Shown here piece by piece: positions 43,630 through 52,597 of a stretch of 64,000 bases of DNA; the first letter of the stretch is position 1, and every line of letters starts with the position of its first letter. The stretch covers positions 124,001 to 188,000 of the forward strand of contig CAJUBP010000001.1 of the NCBI GenBank assembly GCA_910584585.1, given 5' to 3'. The stretch is from an uncultured Lachnospiraceae bacterium. GTDB lineage: Bacteria; Bacillota; Clostridia; Lachnospirales; Lachnospiraceae. The notes under the pieces were generated by a model. It saw only the letters and a program-made list of their open reading frames with translations, had not been told where the DNA came from and searched no databases. The position numbers and the translations under genes are program-made.

Positions 43630-44829
43630 TTGAAAAAGATAAACACTTATATTAATTCTACTGACACCTTTAAATTATGGACACCCAAATTTATTATTAT
43701 TACTGTCATAAACTCGTTTTCTTTTCTATGTTCAAACATGGCAACTATAGGAATTCCCACTTATGCTGCCACTTTAAGCGACAATAATATTGCCCTTGGC
43801 CTTATAACCACATTTTCAGCAATTGCCGCCTTACTATCCAGGCCCTTTGCCGGCTTTTTCCTTGATCGCATTAATCGTGTGGCCATCTTATCTCTTGGAT
43901 TCTCATTAATGGTAACTGCTTCTTTGGGGTATATGGTATATCCATTCATTTCGGGCATTTTAATAATGCGCTTACTACATGGCATAGGCTGGGGCTTATG
44001 TTCTTCTGCAACCGCTACTTTAGCCAGTGATTTTTTGCCAAAAAGCAAAATTGCTGAAGGCCTAGGATATATGGGTGCAATTAGCTCTATCTTTTCCTCC
44101 ATTGCCCCTACTATATCCATGATTATTTTTACACGGTTAAGTGCAACTTTTATGCTCCTGATAATTTTAAGCAGTGCAATAGCAGGTCTTATCCTATCCC
44201 TACTGCTTATTTACAAACAACTGCCAACCAATAATACAAATAATACATTAGAAACCACACATCATCATAAGACTTCTTTTATTGAGCCCAAGGCATTATT
44301 ACCTGCAATGGCTATAGCTTCTGTTACAATTGCATATTCTCCCATTGCTACATTTATAACCCCATACATTACAGAAAAGGGATTTAAAACCCCCGAAATA
44401 TTTTTTTATTCTTATGCTTTTTCCACAATAATAGCAAGACCTCTTACCGGTAAAATTGCTGATAAAAAAGGATATTATAAAATAGCTGTTCTTTCCCTGT
44501 TCAGCATGGGAATAAGCTCATATATTTTTTCAATAATCAATTCATTGACCTTTCTTTGTTTAGGAGGTTTGTTATCTGGATTTGCCATGGGAGGAGGGAT
44601 GAGTTCCTTACAAGCAATGGCAGTTGCAAATGTCTCTCCTGAAAAACGTGGAACTGCAAATTCAACTTTTCTTTATGGATTTGATGCAGGCATGGCCTTG
44701 GGTTCATTTGCAGCAGGCTATTTTAGAAGAAGCACAGAATTTGGTATTATTTTTTCTTTAATGTCCATAATACCAATCGTAAGCTGTATCCTTATATCAA
44801 TTATTCATCAGATCAGCGTTGAAGAATAA
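43630..44829 (+). CDS. MFS transporter
   Basis: 399 residues with about 12 hydrophobic spans. The MFS loop 2-3 motif is RPFAGFFLDRINR and its repeat in the second half is RPLTGKIADKKGYYK; GWGLCSSATATLASDFLP resembles drug-efflux MFS proteins. It starts with TTG at 43630, seven bases after GGAG. Last gene of the accessory operon, so it may export the product made by the kinase and QueC-like enzyme or protect the host. No terminator is visible after it. Confidence 0.88.
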   Translation: MKKINTYINSTDTFKLWTPKFIIITVINSFSFLCSNMATIGIPTYAATLSDNNIALGLITTFSAIAALLSRPFAGFFLDRINRVAILSLGFSLMVTASLGYMVYPFISGILIMRLLHGIGWGLCSSATATLASDFLPKSKIAEGLGYMGAISSIFSSIAPTISMIIFTRLSATFMLLIILSSAIAGLILSLLLIYKQLPTNNTNNTLETTHHHKTSFIEPKALLPAMAIASVTIAYSPIATFITPYITEKGFKTPEIFFYSYAFSTIIARPLTGKIADKKGYYKIAVLSLFSMGISSYIFSIINSLTFLCLGGLLSGFAMGGGMSSLQAMAVANVSPEKRGTANSTFLYGFDAGMALGSFAAGYFRRSTEFGIIFSLMSIIPIVSCILISIIHQISVEE

Positions 44830-45002
44830 ATTTCTTTTTCGCTATTGATTTTTCATAGTAATCTTCAATTAGGCTTTTGAAAATACTCCCAAAAACCTGT
44901 TATATTTTAGCCAAGCTCGGTTCAAGAAGCCGTCGGGCTTCTAAAGTGCATTCTGCATACAATTGTAGAAATTCGAGAAATGGAAAAATTCCATAATACT
45001 TC

Positions 45003-46071
45003 TCAACATAAATAGATGACGGATTCGGGGTATGTTTCTTTGTAATTCTTTACTACAATTGGCAGTGATTTTCCTGCATAGGCTTTCCCTTCATCCAAAT
45101 TTTTGTATACCTTGAAATAAAGATATCCTACCAGTGTCATTATGATATGATAGGTTATATAATTATACTTCGTGCTTTTGAACCCCTCCAGTTTCCAAAA
45201 ATCCTTCATCTGCTAGAAGTCTTCTTCGATTCTTGGACGCAGCTCGTAGGTGTTTATGATCTGCCGCGCAATTCTGTGCTTATCTGTCATCATAAATACG
45301 AAATATTTGTCTGTTTTCATGTACAACACAGTCGTTGATTGGCACGTCCTTACCTGGCTCATCGTTTTCCCATAACCGGCCAAAATCTGTCACCAACTGG
45401 AATTCTCGGTTCTTCCGTTTCCGGTTGGGATGTTTTTCCATTTCCCACGCCAAATACGATTTCCTCAGCAATCCCGGAATCATCCAGGACGCTTCTCAAA
45501 ATGCCAAGTTTGTATCCACACATCGTCTCCCCTCTATTTTTACCACAGAAGAATTTTCATAATTGTCATTATCCAGGTTGACAAGGATCTTCGTGCAGTC
45601 CAGTATGTGGATGTATGGCTGGACGTCAAGTTTTGGGCATAGATGTTCCTGGACATAAGCATTATAAAAGGAGGCCCATTCTTCACCACTGTATTTTGCA
45701 ATAAGCTTGCGCATGACACTTTCTGAAAAAAGCCCTTCATTCACATCCCGTTCATTGTCCCAGGGGTTCCAGCCCAACTCTGCCAAAAGCTCCGTTTCCG
45801 TCACCGCAAAAAAAGGGGGATGTCCGTAAGACTGGTCTTGCATTTGAGTTTAGCGGAAACGGAAAGACACCGCAGGATGTCAAAAGGGATATGGGGTTGT
45901 CCCTGCGCTTATCTGACAGGGCCAGGGAGCAAATGTTTGTAAGCCCCGCCTTTTCATCGTAAGGATAATGTCATCTATCAGGTTGGGGAATGGTATTTCT
46001 GCTGCATCTATTTTCACCGTTCTTATCGTTTTGTAAACCCTTTCTTTATCTTTTCGGCATATTTGTATCAT
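45003..46071 (-). pseudogene. DDE transposase remnant A (IS4/IS1634-like)
   Basis: A broken transposase gene in at least four frames. Its pieces are IQICRKDKERVYKTIRTVKI (45880-46071), LDVQPYIHILDCTKILVNLD (45496-45843, catalytic Asp region), HPNRKRKNREFQLVTDFGRL (45280-45483) and GFKSTKYNYITYHIIMTLVG (45003-45209, C-terminus). The same protein is found in remnant B at 52570-53434. No terminal inverted repeats could be defined. The 5' flank runs directly into the promoter of Rpn-like copy 1, as it does for remnant B and copy 4. Confidence 0.82.
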
Positions 46072-46172
46072 AACTCACCTCTGCTTTGGTTTAATGGGAA
46101 TCCCCTATTCATTATAGCAAATTTTTTATGACTTATCCAAAAGACTTATTGAAGAACCTATAAAAATAAGTT

Positions 46173-46201
46173 TTGACAAGGTTCTATCGCTGTGATAAGA
46201 T
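46173..46201 (+). promoter_or_regulatory. Promoter of Rpn-like copy 1
   Basis: TTGACA-N17-TAAGAT, near-consensus sigma-A, about 185 bases before the gene start. The same element precedes copies 4 and 6. A second weaker TTTACC-N16-TATATT lies just before the ribosome site in all copies. Confidence 0.75.
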
Positions 46202-46391
46202 AATGCAAACGAAGTTTCTATACGCACTTCTGGCAGATTTTCATCTGCATCATAATGCGGGCTTCCTGCTGAAACCTTGTTTTAGATCAAAAGCTCTGAT
46301 TTCCTTACCTATATTTTTTTATCTAAGAAAAAGGGGATTTCATACTTTTACCGGCTCTAAATTTATGCTATATTGTAAGAAAGGACTTTAT

Positions 46392-47357
46392 ATGAATGAT
46401 ACCAACATCCAATGGCATCCCGGATTTGTGGCGGCTATGAACCTGGAATTGCGGGAGGACAGGGAAAACCTGACTTTCTGCAAGGAGTACAACCTGAATA
46501 CGAAGCCTCTGTCCATTGATCTGCTGATTATTCAGAAGGACGCCGCTGCCACTGTCTCCAATGAAATTGGAAAGATATTTCGGGGACATAACATTATGGA
46601 GTATAAATCTCCGGGAGATTCTCTGGACATTGACGTATATTACAAGACTATGGCCTATGCCGCGCTTTACAAATCCGGAGGTGAAACTGCGGATTCTATT
46701 CCGGCTAATGAGATTACAATCTCTCTGGTGCGGGAAGCCAGGCCCCGGAAATTATTCCAGTATTTCAGGGCCCAGAACTATTCCATAGTGAACTCCTATG
46801 CTGGGATTTACTATATTGAAGGGGCCATTCCATTCCCTGCACAGGTAATTGTCACGCAGGAATTGGATTCAGCCGCTCATGGATGGCTCTGCGCGCTTTC
46901 CAGGAATATCAAAGAGCCTGTCGCTCAGAGGCTGTTGGAACTGACCAAGAATCTTACGGAAGCCGGGGAACGGAATTTCGCCGATTCTGTTTTAACTGTT
47001 ATGCTGAAGGCCAATAAACAGATGTTTCATAAGTGGAAAGGAGCTGAAAATATGTTTGAAATTTTAATGGAGCTTATGGAGCCTCAGATAGAGGCTATGC
47101 TGAAAGAGGAACGAGAGAAGGCTATTGCCATTGGGGAACAGAATGGTGAGCAAAGGGGCATCCACATTGGGGAACAGAACGGCGAATTGAGGGGCCTTTA
47201 TACTGGCAAAATACAAGGCGCCATAGACACGCTTCGGGACTTTGGGCTCCCAGAGTCTGACGTTAAATCCAGAATTATAGAAAAATATCATCTCTCCTCA
47301 TCGGAAGCAGACGACTATTTATCTGGTGTTATCACATCCGAATCTCCTTTTCAATAG
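46392..47357 (+). CDS. Rpn-like PD-(D/E)XK nuclease, copy 1
   Basis: 321 residues from MNDTNIQWHPGF; AAAGGA is six bases before this ATG, while longer frames lack a site. The nuclease core is PLSIDLLIIQKD (Asp) and NIMEYKSPGDSLDIDVY (Glu-x-Lys) at residues 40-80. The C-terminal third begins at an internal ATG (MFEILMELMEPQIEAML), with two IGEQ repeats, then a helical end (LRDFGLPESDVKSRIIEKYH). Rpn family proteins promote DNA cleavage and recombination, and in E. coli act as phage-defence toxins controlled by their own C-terminal product. Membership is by motif and layout. The protein is identical to copies 2-4 over the first 240 residues. Confidence 0.82.
   Translation: MNDTNIQWHPGFVAAMNLELREDRENLTFCKEYNLNTKPLSIDLLIIQKDAAATVSNEIGKIFRGHNIMEYKSPGDSLDIDVYYKTMAYAALYKSGGETADSIPANEITISLVREARPRKLFQYFRAQNYSIVNSYAGIYYIEGAIPFPAQVIVTQELDSAAHGWLCALSRNIKEPVAQRLLELTKNLTEAGERNFADSVLTVMLKANKQMFHKWKGAENMFEILMELMEPQIEAMLKEEREKAIAIGEQNGEQRGIHIGEQNGELRGLYTGKIQGAIDTLRDFGLPESDVKSRIIEKYHLSSSEADDYLSGVITSESPFQ
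47052..47357 (+). CDS. Nested C-terminal protein of Rpn-like copy 1
   Basis: An internal in-frame ATG at 47052 is preceded by a perfect AAAGGAG (47037-47043) with eight bases of spacing, stronger than the site of the full-length gene. The product is 101 residues, all helical, with the variable IGEQ repeats. By analogy with E. coli RpnS it would inhibit the full protein. Confidence 0.55.
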   Translation: MFEILMELMEPQIEAMLKEEREKAIAIGEQNGEQRGIHIGEQNGELRGLYTGKIQGAIDTLRDFGLPESDVKSRIIEKYHLSSSEADDYLSGVITSESPFQ

Positions 47358-47409
47358 GCGGCCATTTCTTTCAAAAACAACTCATTCTATTTTAATTATT
47401 GTATTTTAG

Positions 47410-47449
47410 GTTCAGCGGTCATTAGAATCCGCACCATAGACCGCTGAAC
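47410..47449. repeat. Intergenic hairpin repeat after copy 1
   Basis: GTTCAGCGGTC ... GACCGCTGAAC, 11 perfect pairs and an 18-base loop. The same element follows copies 2 and 4, so it is part of the duplicated unit. It is not followed by a T run. Confidence 0.8.
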
Positions 47450-47624
47450 TAATGTCTCTGCATTTCCAGCAGATTCCATCTGCATCATAATGCGGTCTTC
47501 CCGCTGAAACCTTGTTTTAGATCAAAAGTTCTGATTTCCTTACCTATATTTTTATCTAAGAAAAAGGGGGTTTCATACTTTTACTGGCTCTAAATTTATG
47601 CTATATTGGAAGAAAGGCCTCTAT

Positions 47625-48614
47625 ATGAATGATACAAACATCCAATGGCATCCAGGATTTGTGGCCGCTATGAACCTGGAACTGCGGGAGGACAGGGAAA
47701 ACCTGACTTTCTGCAAGGAGTACAACCTGAATACGAAGCCTCTGTCCATTGATCTGCTGATTATTCAGAAGGACGCCGCTGCCACTGTCTCCAATGAAAT
47801 TGGAAAGATATTTCGGGGACATAACATTATGGAGTATAAATCTCCGGGAGATTCTCTGGACATTGACGTATATTACAAGACTATGGCCTATGCCGCGCTT
47901 TACAAATCCGGAGGTGAAACTGCGGATTCTATTCCGGCTAATGAGATTACAATCTCTCTGGTGCGGGAAGCCAGGCCCCGGAAATTATTCCAGTATTTCA
48001 GGGCCCAGAACTATTCCATAGTGAACTCCTATGCTGGGATTTACTATATTGAAGGGGCCATTCCATTCCCTGCACAGGTAATTGTCACGCAGGAATTGGA
48101 TTCAGCCGCTCATGGATGGCTCTGCGCGCTTTCCAGGAATATCAAAGAGCCTGTCGCTCAGAGGCTGTTGGAACTGACCAAGAATCTTACGGAAGCCGGG
48201 GAACGGAATTTCGCCGATTCTGTTTTAACTGTTATGCTGAAGGCCAATAAACAGATGTTTCATAAGTGGAAAGGAGCTGAAAATATGTTTGAAATTTTAA
48301 TGGAGCTTATGGAGCCTCAGATAGAGGCTATGCTGAAAGAGGAACGAGAGAAGGCTATTGCCATTGGGGAACAGAATGGTGAGCAAAGGGGCATCCACAT
48401 TGGGGAACAGAACGGCATCCGCATTGGAGAACAGAACGGCGAATTGAGGGGCCTTTATACCGGCAAAATACAAGGCGCCATAGACACGCTTCGGGACTTT
48501 GGGCTCCCGGAGTCTGACGTTAAATCCAGAATTATAGAAAAATACCATCTCTCCTCATCGGAAGCAGACGACTATTTATCTGGTGTTATCACATCCGAAT
48601 CTCCTTTTCAATAG
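47625..48614 (+). CDS. Rpn-like PD-(D/E)XK nuclease, copy 2
   Basis: 329 residues, identical to copy 1 except that the repeat has three IGEQ units rather than two, with minor DNA changes. Nuclease motifs and internal start are unchanged. It starts at MNDTNIQWH, six bases after AAAGGC. It lacks the TTGACA promoter and is preceded by the GTTCAGCGGTC hairpin, so it depends on readthrough or the weak proximal promoter. The unit from copy 2 to copy 3 is a direct repeat of 1257 bases. Confidence 0.82.
   Translation: MNDTNIQWHPGFVAAMNLELREDRENLTFCKEYNLNTKPLSIDLLIIQKDAAATVSNEIGKIFRGHNIMEYKSPGDSLDIDVYYKTMAYAALYKSGGETADSIPANEITISLVREARPRKLFQYFRAQNYSIVNSYAGIYYIEGAIPFPAQVIVTQELDSAAHGWLCALSRNIKEPVAQRLLELTKNLTEAGERNFADSVLTVMLKANKQMFHKWKGAENMFEILMELMEPQIEAMLKEEREKAIAIGEQNGEQRGIHIGEQNGIRIGEQNGELRGLYTGKIQGAIDTLRDFGLPESDVKSRIIEKYHLSSSEADDYLSGVITSESPFQ
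48285..48614 (+). CDS. Nested C-terminal protein of Rpn-like copy 2
   Basis: ATG at 48285 after AAAGGAG and eight bases; 109 residues with three IGEQ units. Confidence 0.55.
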   Translation: MFEILMELMEPQIEAMLKEEREKAIAIGEQNGEQRGIHIGEQNGIRIGEQNGELRGLYTGKIQGAIDTLRDFGLPESDVKSRIIEKYHLSSSEADDYLSGVITSESPFQ

Positions 48615-48666
48615 GCGGCCATTTCTTTCAAAAACAACTCATTCTATTTTAATTATTGTATTTTAG

Positions 48667-48706
48667 GTTCAGCGGTCATTAGAATCCGCACCATAGACCG
48701 CTGAAC
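48667..48706. repeat. Intergenic hairpin repeat after copy 2
   Basis: Same 11-pair element as at 47410, identical in sequence. Confidence 0.8.
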
Positions 48707-48881
48707 TAATGTCTCTGCATTTCCAGCAGATTCCATCTGCATCATAATGCGGTCTTCCCGCTGAAACCTTGTTTTAGATCAAAAGTTCTGATTTCCTTAC
48801 CTATATTTTTATCTAAGAAAAAGGGGGTTTCATACTTTTACTGGCTCTAAATTTATGCTATATTGGAAGAAAGGCCTCTAT

Positions 48882-49850
48882 ATGAATGATACAAACATCC
48901 AATGGCATCCAGGATTTGTGGCCGCTATGAACCTGGAACTGCGGGAGGACAGGGAAAACCTGACTTTCTGCAAGGAGTACAACCTGAATACGAAGCCTCT
49001 GTCCATTGATCTGCTGATTATTCAGAAGGACGCCGCTGCCACTGTCTCCAATGAAATTGGAAAGATATTTCGGGGACATAACATTATGGAGTATAAATCT
49101 CCGGGAGATTCTCTGGACATTGACGTATATTACAAGACTATGGCCTATGCCGCGCTTTACAAATCCGGAGGTGAAACTGCGGATTCTATTCCGGCTAATG
49201 AGATTACAATCTCTCTGGTGCGGGAAGCCAGGCCCCGGAAATTATTCCAGTATTTCAGGGCCCAGAACTATTCCATAGTGAACTCCTATGCTGGGATTTA
49301 CTATATTGAAGGGGCCATTCCATTCCCTGCACAGGTAATTGTCACGCAGGAATTGGATTCAGCCGCTCATGGATGGCTCTGCGCGCTTTCCAGGAATATC
49401 AAAGAGCCTGTCGCTCAGAGGCTGTTGGAACTGACCAAGAATCTTACGGAAGCCGGGGAACGGAATTTCGCCGATTCTGTTTTAACTGTTATGCTGAAGG
49501 CCAATAAACAGATGTTTCATAAGTGGAAAGGAGCTGAAAATATGTTTGAAATTTTAATGGAGCTTATGGAGCCTCAGATAGAGGCTATGCTGAAAGAGGA
49601 ACGGGAGAAGGCTATTGCAATTGGGGAACAGAATGGCATCCGCATTGGGGAACAGAACGGCGAACAGAGGGGTCTTTATACCGGCAAAATACAAGGCGCC
49701 ATAGAGGCGCTTCGGGACTTTGGGCTCCCGGAGTCTGACGTTAAATCCAGAATTATAGAAAAATATCATCTCTCCCCTCTAGAAGCGGAGGACTATTTAT
49801 CCAGAGTTGTCACATCTGAATTTGATAGCACAATCGTTCGGCACTACTAA
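48882..49850 (+). CDS. Rpn-like PD-(D/E)XK nuclease, copy 3
   Basis: 322 residues. As copy 2 up to the repeat (two IGEQ units), but the last residues (SEFDSTIVRHY) differ from the family end (SESPFQ). Homology stops near 49822, where the sequence changes to the antisense of the diadenylate-cyclase-like gene. The gene therefore runs 54 bases into that convergent gene. The tail has been exchanged by a recombination at this point; the nuclease core is intact. Confidence 0.8.
   Translation: MNDTNIQWHPGFVAAMNLELREDRENLTFCKEYNLNTKPLSIDLLIIQKDAAATVSNEIGKIFRGHNIMEYKSPGDSLDIDVYYKTMAYAALYKSGGETADSIPANEITISLVREARPRKLFQYFRAQNYSIVNSYAGIYYIEGAIPFPAQVIVTQELDSAAHGWLCALSRNIKEPVAQRLLELTKNLTEAGERNFADSVLTVMLKANKQMFHKWKGAENMFEILMELMEPQIEAMLKEEREKAIAIGEQNGIRIGEQNGEQRGLYTGKIQGAIEALRDFGLPESDVKSRIIEKYHLSPLEAEDYLSRVVTSEFDSTIVRHY
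49542..49850 (+). CDS. Nested C-terminal protein of Rpn-like copy 3
   Basis: ATG at 49542 after AAAGGAG and eight bases; 102 residues, two IGEQ units and the altered tail. Confidence 0.5.
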   Translation: MFEILMELMEPQIEAMLKEEREKAIAIGEQNGIRIGEQNGEQRGLYTGKIQGAIEALRDFGLPESDVKSRIIEKYHLSPLEAEDYLSRVVTSEFDSTIVRHY

Positions 49851-51149
49851 ATCTATAGTTCCATCCTCTGACAAAACAAAAGCAAAACACAAATAGTCTT
49901 TTTCATACTTTTCATATGCCCAATTCACATAGTTCAACAGAGAATTATACCTGGCTCCCCTGTCCGCTCTTCCTGGTATCACTGCCTCCCCATCCAAAAT
50001 CGCTCCCGCCAGATGGCACCTTCCATTCAAATCTGCTATAATCGCTCCGTCAACCGCGGAAATACCCAATACCTTATTCTCACATTTATTCTGACCCTCA
50101 TCCTTGTTTTCAATTAAAGGAAATGGTTCCCATTGATATCCCCTCTTATATTCTGTTAATCGCTCTTTTTCCCATTTCAAAATATCCTGTTCCATAAAAA
50201 CAATAGATGTCCCATGTTTCTGTTCTTTCAACATATTCACCAGATTTGTTATCACTTTTTCATCTATGTGCAGATCAGTTTTTTTTCTTATCAAACAAAG
50301 CAATTCTTCCTTCCATTCTCCCTCATCTTTTTCTCCGTCTAATGCAGGTATTCTGCATAATCCATCCCGATATTCAAATAATACCTGGTTATTTTCTAAT
50401 ACCTCCCAGCTTAAGTGGCCTGTAAACGCAATACAAATTGCCGGAAATTCACCGTCCTTCTTTGAAACTATTCCCTTAATATTATAAATTCCATTTTCCT
50501 TTCCCACGTATAATCCATTGAAATTTCCTGCCATTTCCATTATTTTCCTGATTGCCCGCAGATTCTCCGGTACAAGCTGCCACTCTTTTTCATCTTTTTC
50601 CCTTACAAATTCTAAATCCCCATTTTCTCTCAGATATTCAAAATATATCCTGCTTTTCACTGTCCTGCGCTCATATTTTTGAGCAGATATCTGTATTAAA
50701 AATTCCAGAGAAGGAAGCTCCTTTTCATTTAATATTCTCTTCACAAATTGCGCAATCAGCCATTCCCTTTTCAACATTTCTCCCAAAATAGCCTGCAGCA
50801 ATCTAATCTCGCAGGGATTTTTATAAACTTCCATCTGGTTCTCCAACACCTCTAGATACAGTACATTCCCAAAACGCTTTTCCAATTCTTCCAGAATCAT
50901 CTCAAGAAAATATTGGACCGCTTTATCCCTGTATTCTCCCCAAAAAATCCATCTGGCACTTATTTTCTTTTCTTCCGCTGTATAACGCGCATCCTGCCAT
51001 TCTGTTCTGTTTCCTATACATACAAAGCCGTTTTCAGGTATTGCTCCCTCATTGATGCCTAATTTTACACCTTCCGGAAATTTTCTAAATTCCTTTCGAA
51101 GACGTTCCGTATAAAAACTACAGAATTTTTTCCCTAATCCATTTGTCAT
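49797..51149 (-). CDS. Diadenylate-cyclase-like (DisA_N/DAC) domain protein
   Basis: 450 residues. About 300 N-terminal residues are of unknown fold. The last 140 follow the DAC pattern: KHGTSIVFMEQDIL (312 on; compare GGALIVFE of DacA), ISAVDGAIIADLNGRCHLAG (DGA motif near 366), RADRGARYNSLLNYV (the RHR site as ARYN, near 398) and FVLSEDGTIDLV. DAC enzymes make cyclic di-AMP; the altered RHR motif means it could make another nucleotide or only bind one. Its ATG overlaps the metallopeptidase stop (ATGA), with GGAG seven bases upstream, so the two are coupled. The last few codons are shared with the antisense of Rpn copy 3. Confidence 0.7.
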   Translation of the reverse strand: MTNGLGKKFCSFYTERLRKEFRKFPEGVKLGINEGAIPENGFVCIGNRTEWQDARYTAEEKKISARWIFWGEYRDKAVQYFLEMILEELEKRFGNVLYLEVLENQMEVYKNPCEIRLLQAILGEMLKREWLIAQFVKRILNEKELPSLEFLIQISAQKYERRTVKSRIYFEYLRENGDLEFVREKDEKEWQLVPENLRAIRKIMEMAGNFNGLYVGKENGIYNIKGIVSKKDGEFPAICIAFTGHLSWEVLENNQVLFEYRDGLCRIPALDGEKDEGEWKEELLCLIRKKTDLHIDEKVITNLVNMLKEQKHGTSIVFMEQDILKWEKERLTEYKRGYQWEPFPLIENKDEGQNKCENKVLGISAVDGAIIADLNGRCHLAGAILDGEAVIPGRADRGARYNSLLNYVNWAYEKYEKDYLCFAFVLSEDGTIDLVVPNDCAIKFRCDNSG

Positions 51150-52597
51150 ATACATACTCCGTATCCATTTTTCTCTTCTCCGCACTTTTCAATCTCTTTC
51201 TGTAAACACCGCTGATAGCGTTCTATATATTCTTGTATGCTCCAAACCAACTCTTCTGCATTTTCTTTATTTATCCGGTAAATATCCAACAATTGCCTTT
51301 TCTCCCGCTTCAATTGGAACGCTTCTTCGCTTTCGCTTCCCAGCTCTTTTTGAAAACTATCCCTGCATTCCAAAAGATACTTCGCCAGACACATCAAAAC
51401 TTCGCTATTCAAAAATACATCCATTGTTGTAAAAACTGATGATGCTCTTATCTGTCCCCCATTATTCGGTAGATATTTGGACAGAAAGTTTTGAATATCG
51501 CATAACATATTGCAGATATGCGAATTTGCACATTCATAAAGTTTTTTTACTTCTTCATCCGTCCAGCAATAGCAATCACTATTTACGCCGGTACTTTTCA
51601 TGCAGAGTAATACAAGACTGCTCCGAATAATTGTCTCTGCCGGCATCTCCCATTTTTGCTTCCCCTGATCAGAAGCGTTTTTCCAAATCGCATACAGATA
51701 ATCTTTCAAGGACAGTTCAAGTGTCAATATGGAAACCAAATCCGCTTCGCATTCTTTAAAAAAACGCATCATCATATCAACTGCCGATTCAACGGAAAAG
51801 CATCTTTCGTCCCAAAGAAAATATCCATTTATTTTTTGGGTCATACTGGCTGTCTTCTCAACAAACTCCCTCTGCCTGCCAACTGCCTGGGAAACATCCT
51901 TTTCCAGCCAATGCAAGTACTCCATTTCCCGCAGATACCCAAACAATTCTTCCCTTTTATTTACCAATACCTCACTGACACTGTCTAACAAAGTCTCCCC
52001 AAGCCACTCGGTATAATATCTGTATCTCTGGTGCTTTTTACAGAAATCTTCTAAATTTTCGTGATTTACGCTGAATTTACACTGTTTCAAATACTCGCTG
52101 TCTTCCAGATTTTCCATCTGCTCCCTGATGTACCGTTCTATTTTTTTCGTAAATTCTCTCCAATAATCTTCATTCTGAATATCTTGATATTCTTCCTCTA
52201 TATTTGTCCGAAAATAAGATGAAATAATATTTGCCATAATTTGAATTGCACAATTATACCGATATTTTCTGTTCCTTACCGCCTGTCCCACAAAATGCCC
52301 CACTTCATGGCTCAGCATAATTAACATTAATTTCATATCATAGATTTGTTTTTCTGGAACACTGACAAGAAACAGCCTCTTATCATTTGACATATTTTTG
52401 AACAACTCTCGTACCTGTACAGTACTCGTAACTCCTAAACACGTGAGAAATTCATATTTGCGTCCAGATGCATTTTGCTCCCCTATTTTTCCCAAAAAAT
52501 TTTTCATATTATATATGAACGCATTATAAAAAGCGCGCAGGCACACCGGAGCATTATATCTTGTTCCTTCCGCTTCCGGTTTGGGTGTTTCTGCCAT
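51146..52597 (-). CDS. HExxH zinc metallopeptidase-like protein, 5' end truncated
   Basis: 483 residues in the open frame. LMLIMLSHEVGHFVGQAV holds the zinc motif HEVGH (97-101), and FFKECEADLVSIL (279-291) is a typical third-ligand ExxAD segment. The rest is helical and unassigned, with no signal peptide or membrane span, so it is probably cytoplasmic. The first 12-14 residues (MAETPKPEAEG) are encoded by transposase remnant DNA in another frame, so the original start is lost. The next in-frame Met is at 52507. It is coupled to the DAC-like gene downstream by an ATGA overlap. Confidence 0.72.
   Translation of the reverse strand: MAETPKPEAEGTRYNAPVCLRAFYNAFIYNMKNFLGKIGEQNASGRKYEFLTCLGVTSTVQVRELFKNMSNDKRLFLVSVPEKQIYDMKLMLIMLSHEVGHFVGQAVRNRKYRYNCAIQIMANIISSYFRTNIEEEYQDIQNEDYWREFTKKIERYIREQMENLEDSEYLKQCKFSVNHENLEDFCKKHQRYRYYTEWLGETLLDSVSEVLVNKREELFGYLREMEYLHWLEKDVSQAVGRQREFVEKTASMTQKINGYFLWDERCFSVESAVDMMMRFFKECEADLVSILTLELSLKDYLYAIWKNASDQGKQKWEMPAETIIRSSLVLLCMKSTGVNSDCYCWTDEEVKKLYECANSHICNMLCDIQNFLSKYLPNNGGQIRASSVFTTMDVFLNSEVLMCLAKYLLECRDSFQKELGSESEEAFQLKREKRQLLDIYRINKENAEELVWSIQEYIERYQRCLQKEIEKCGEEKNGYGVCI

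Noticed and set aside
46173..46391. 73-residue N-terminal extension of Rpn-like copy 1 (and 57 residues in copy 5)
   Set aside because: The extended frames start at or just after the promoter, have no ribosome site and are not shared by the other copies; the MNDT start is conserved in all.
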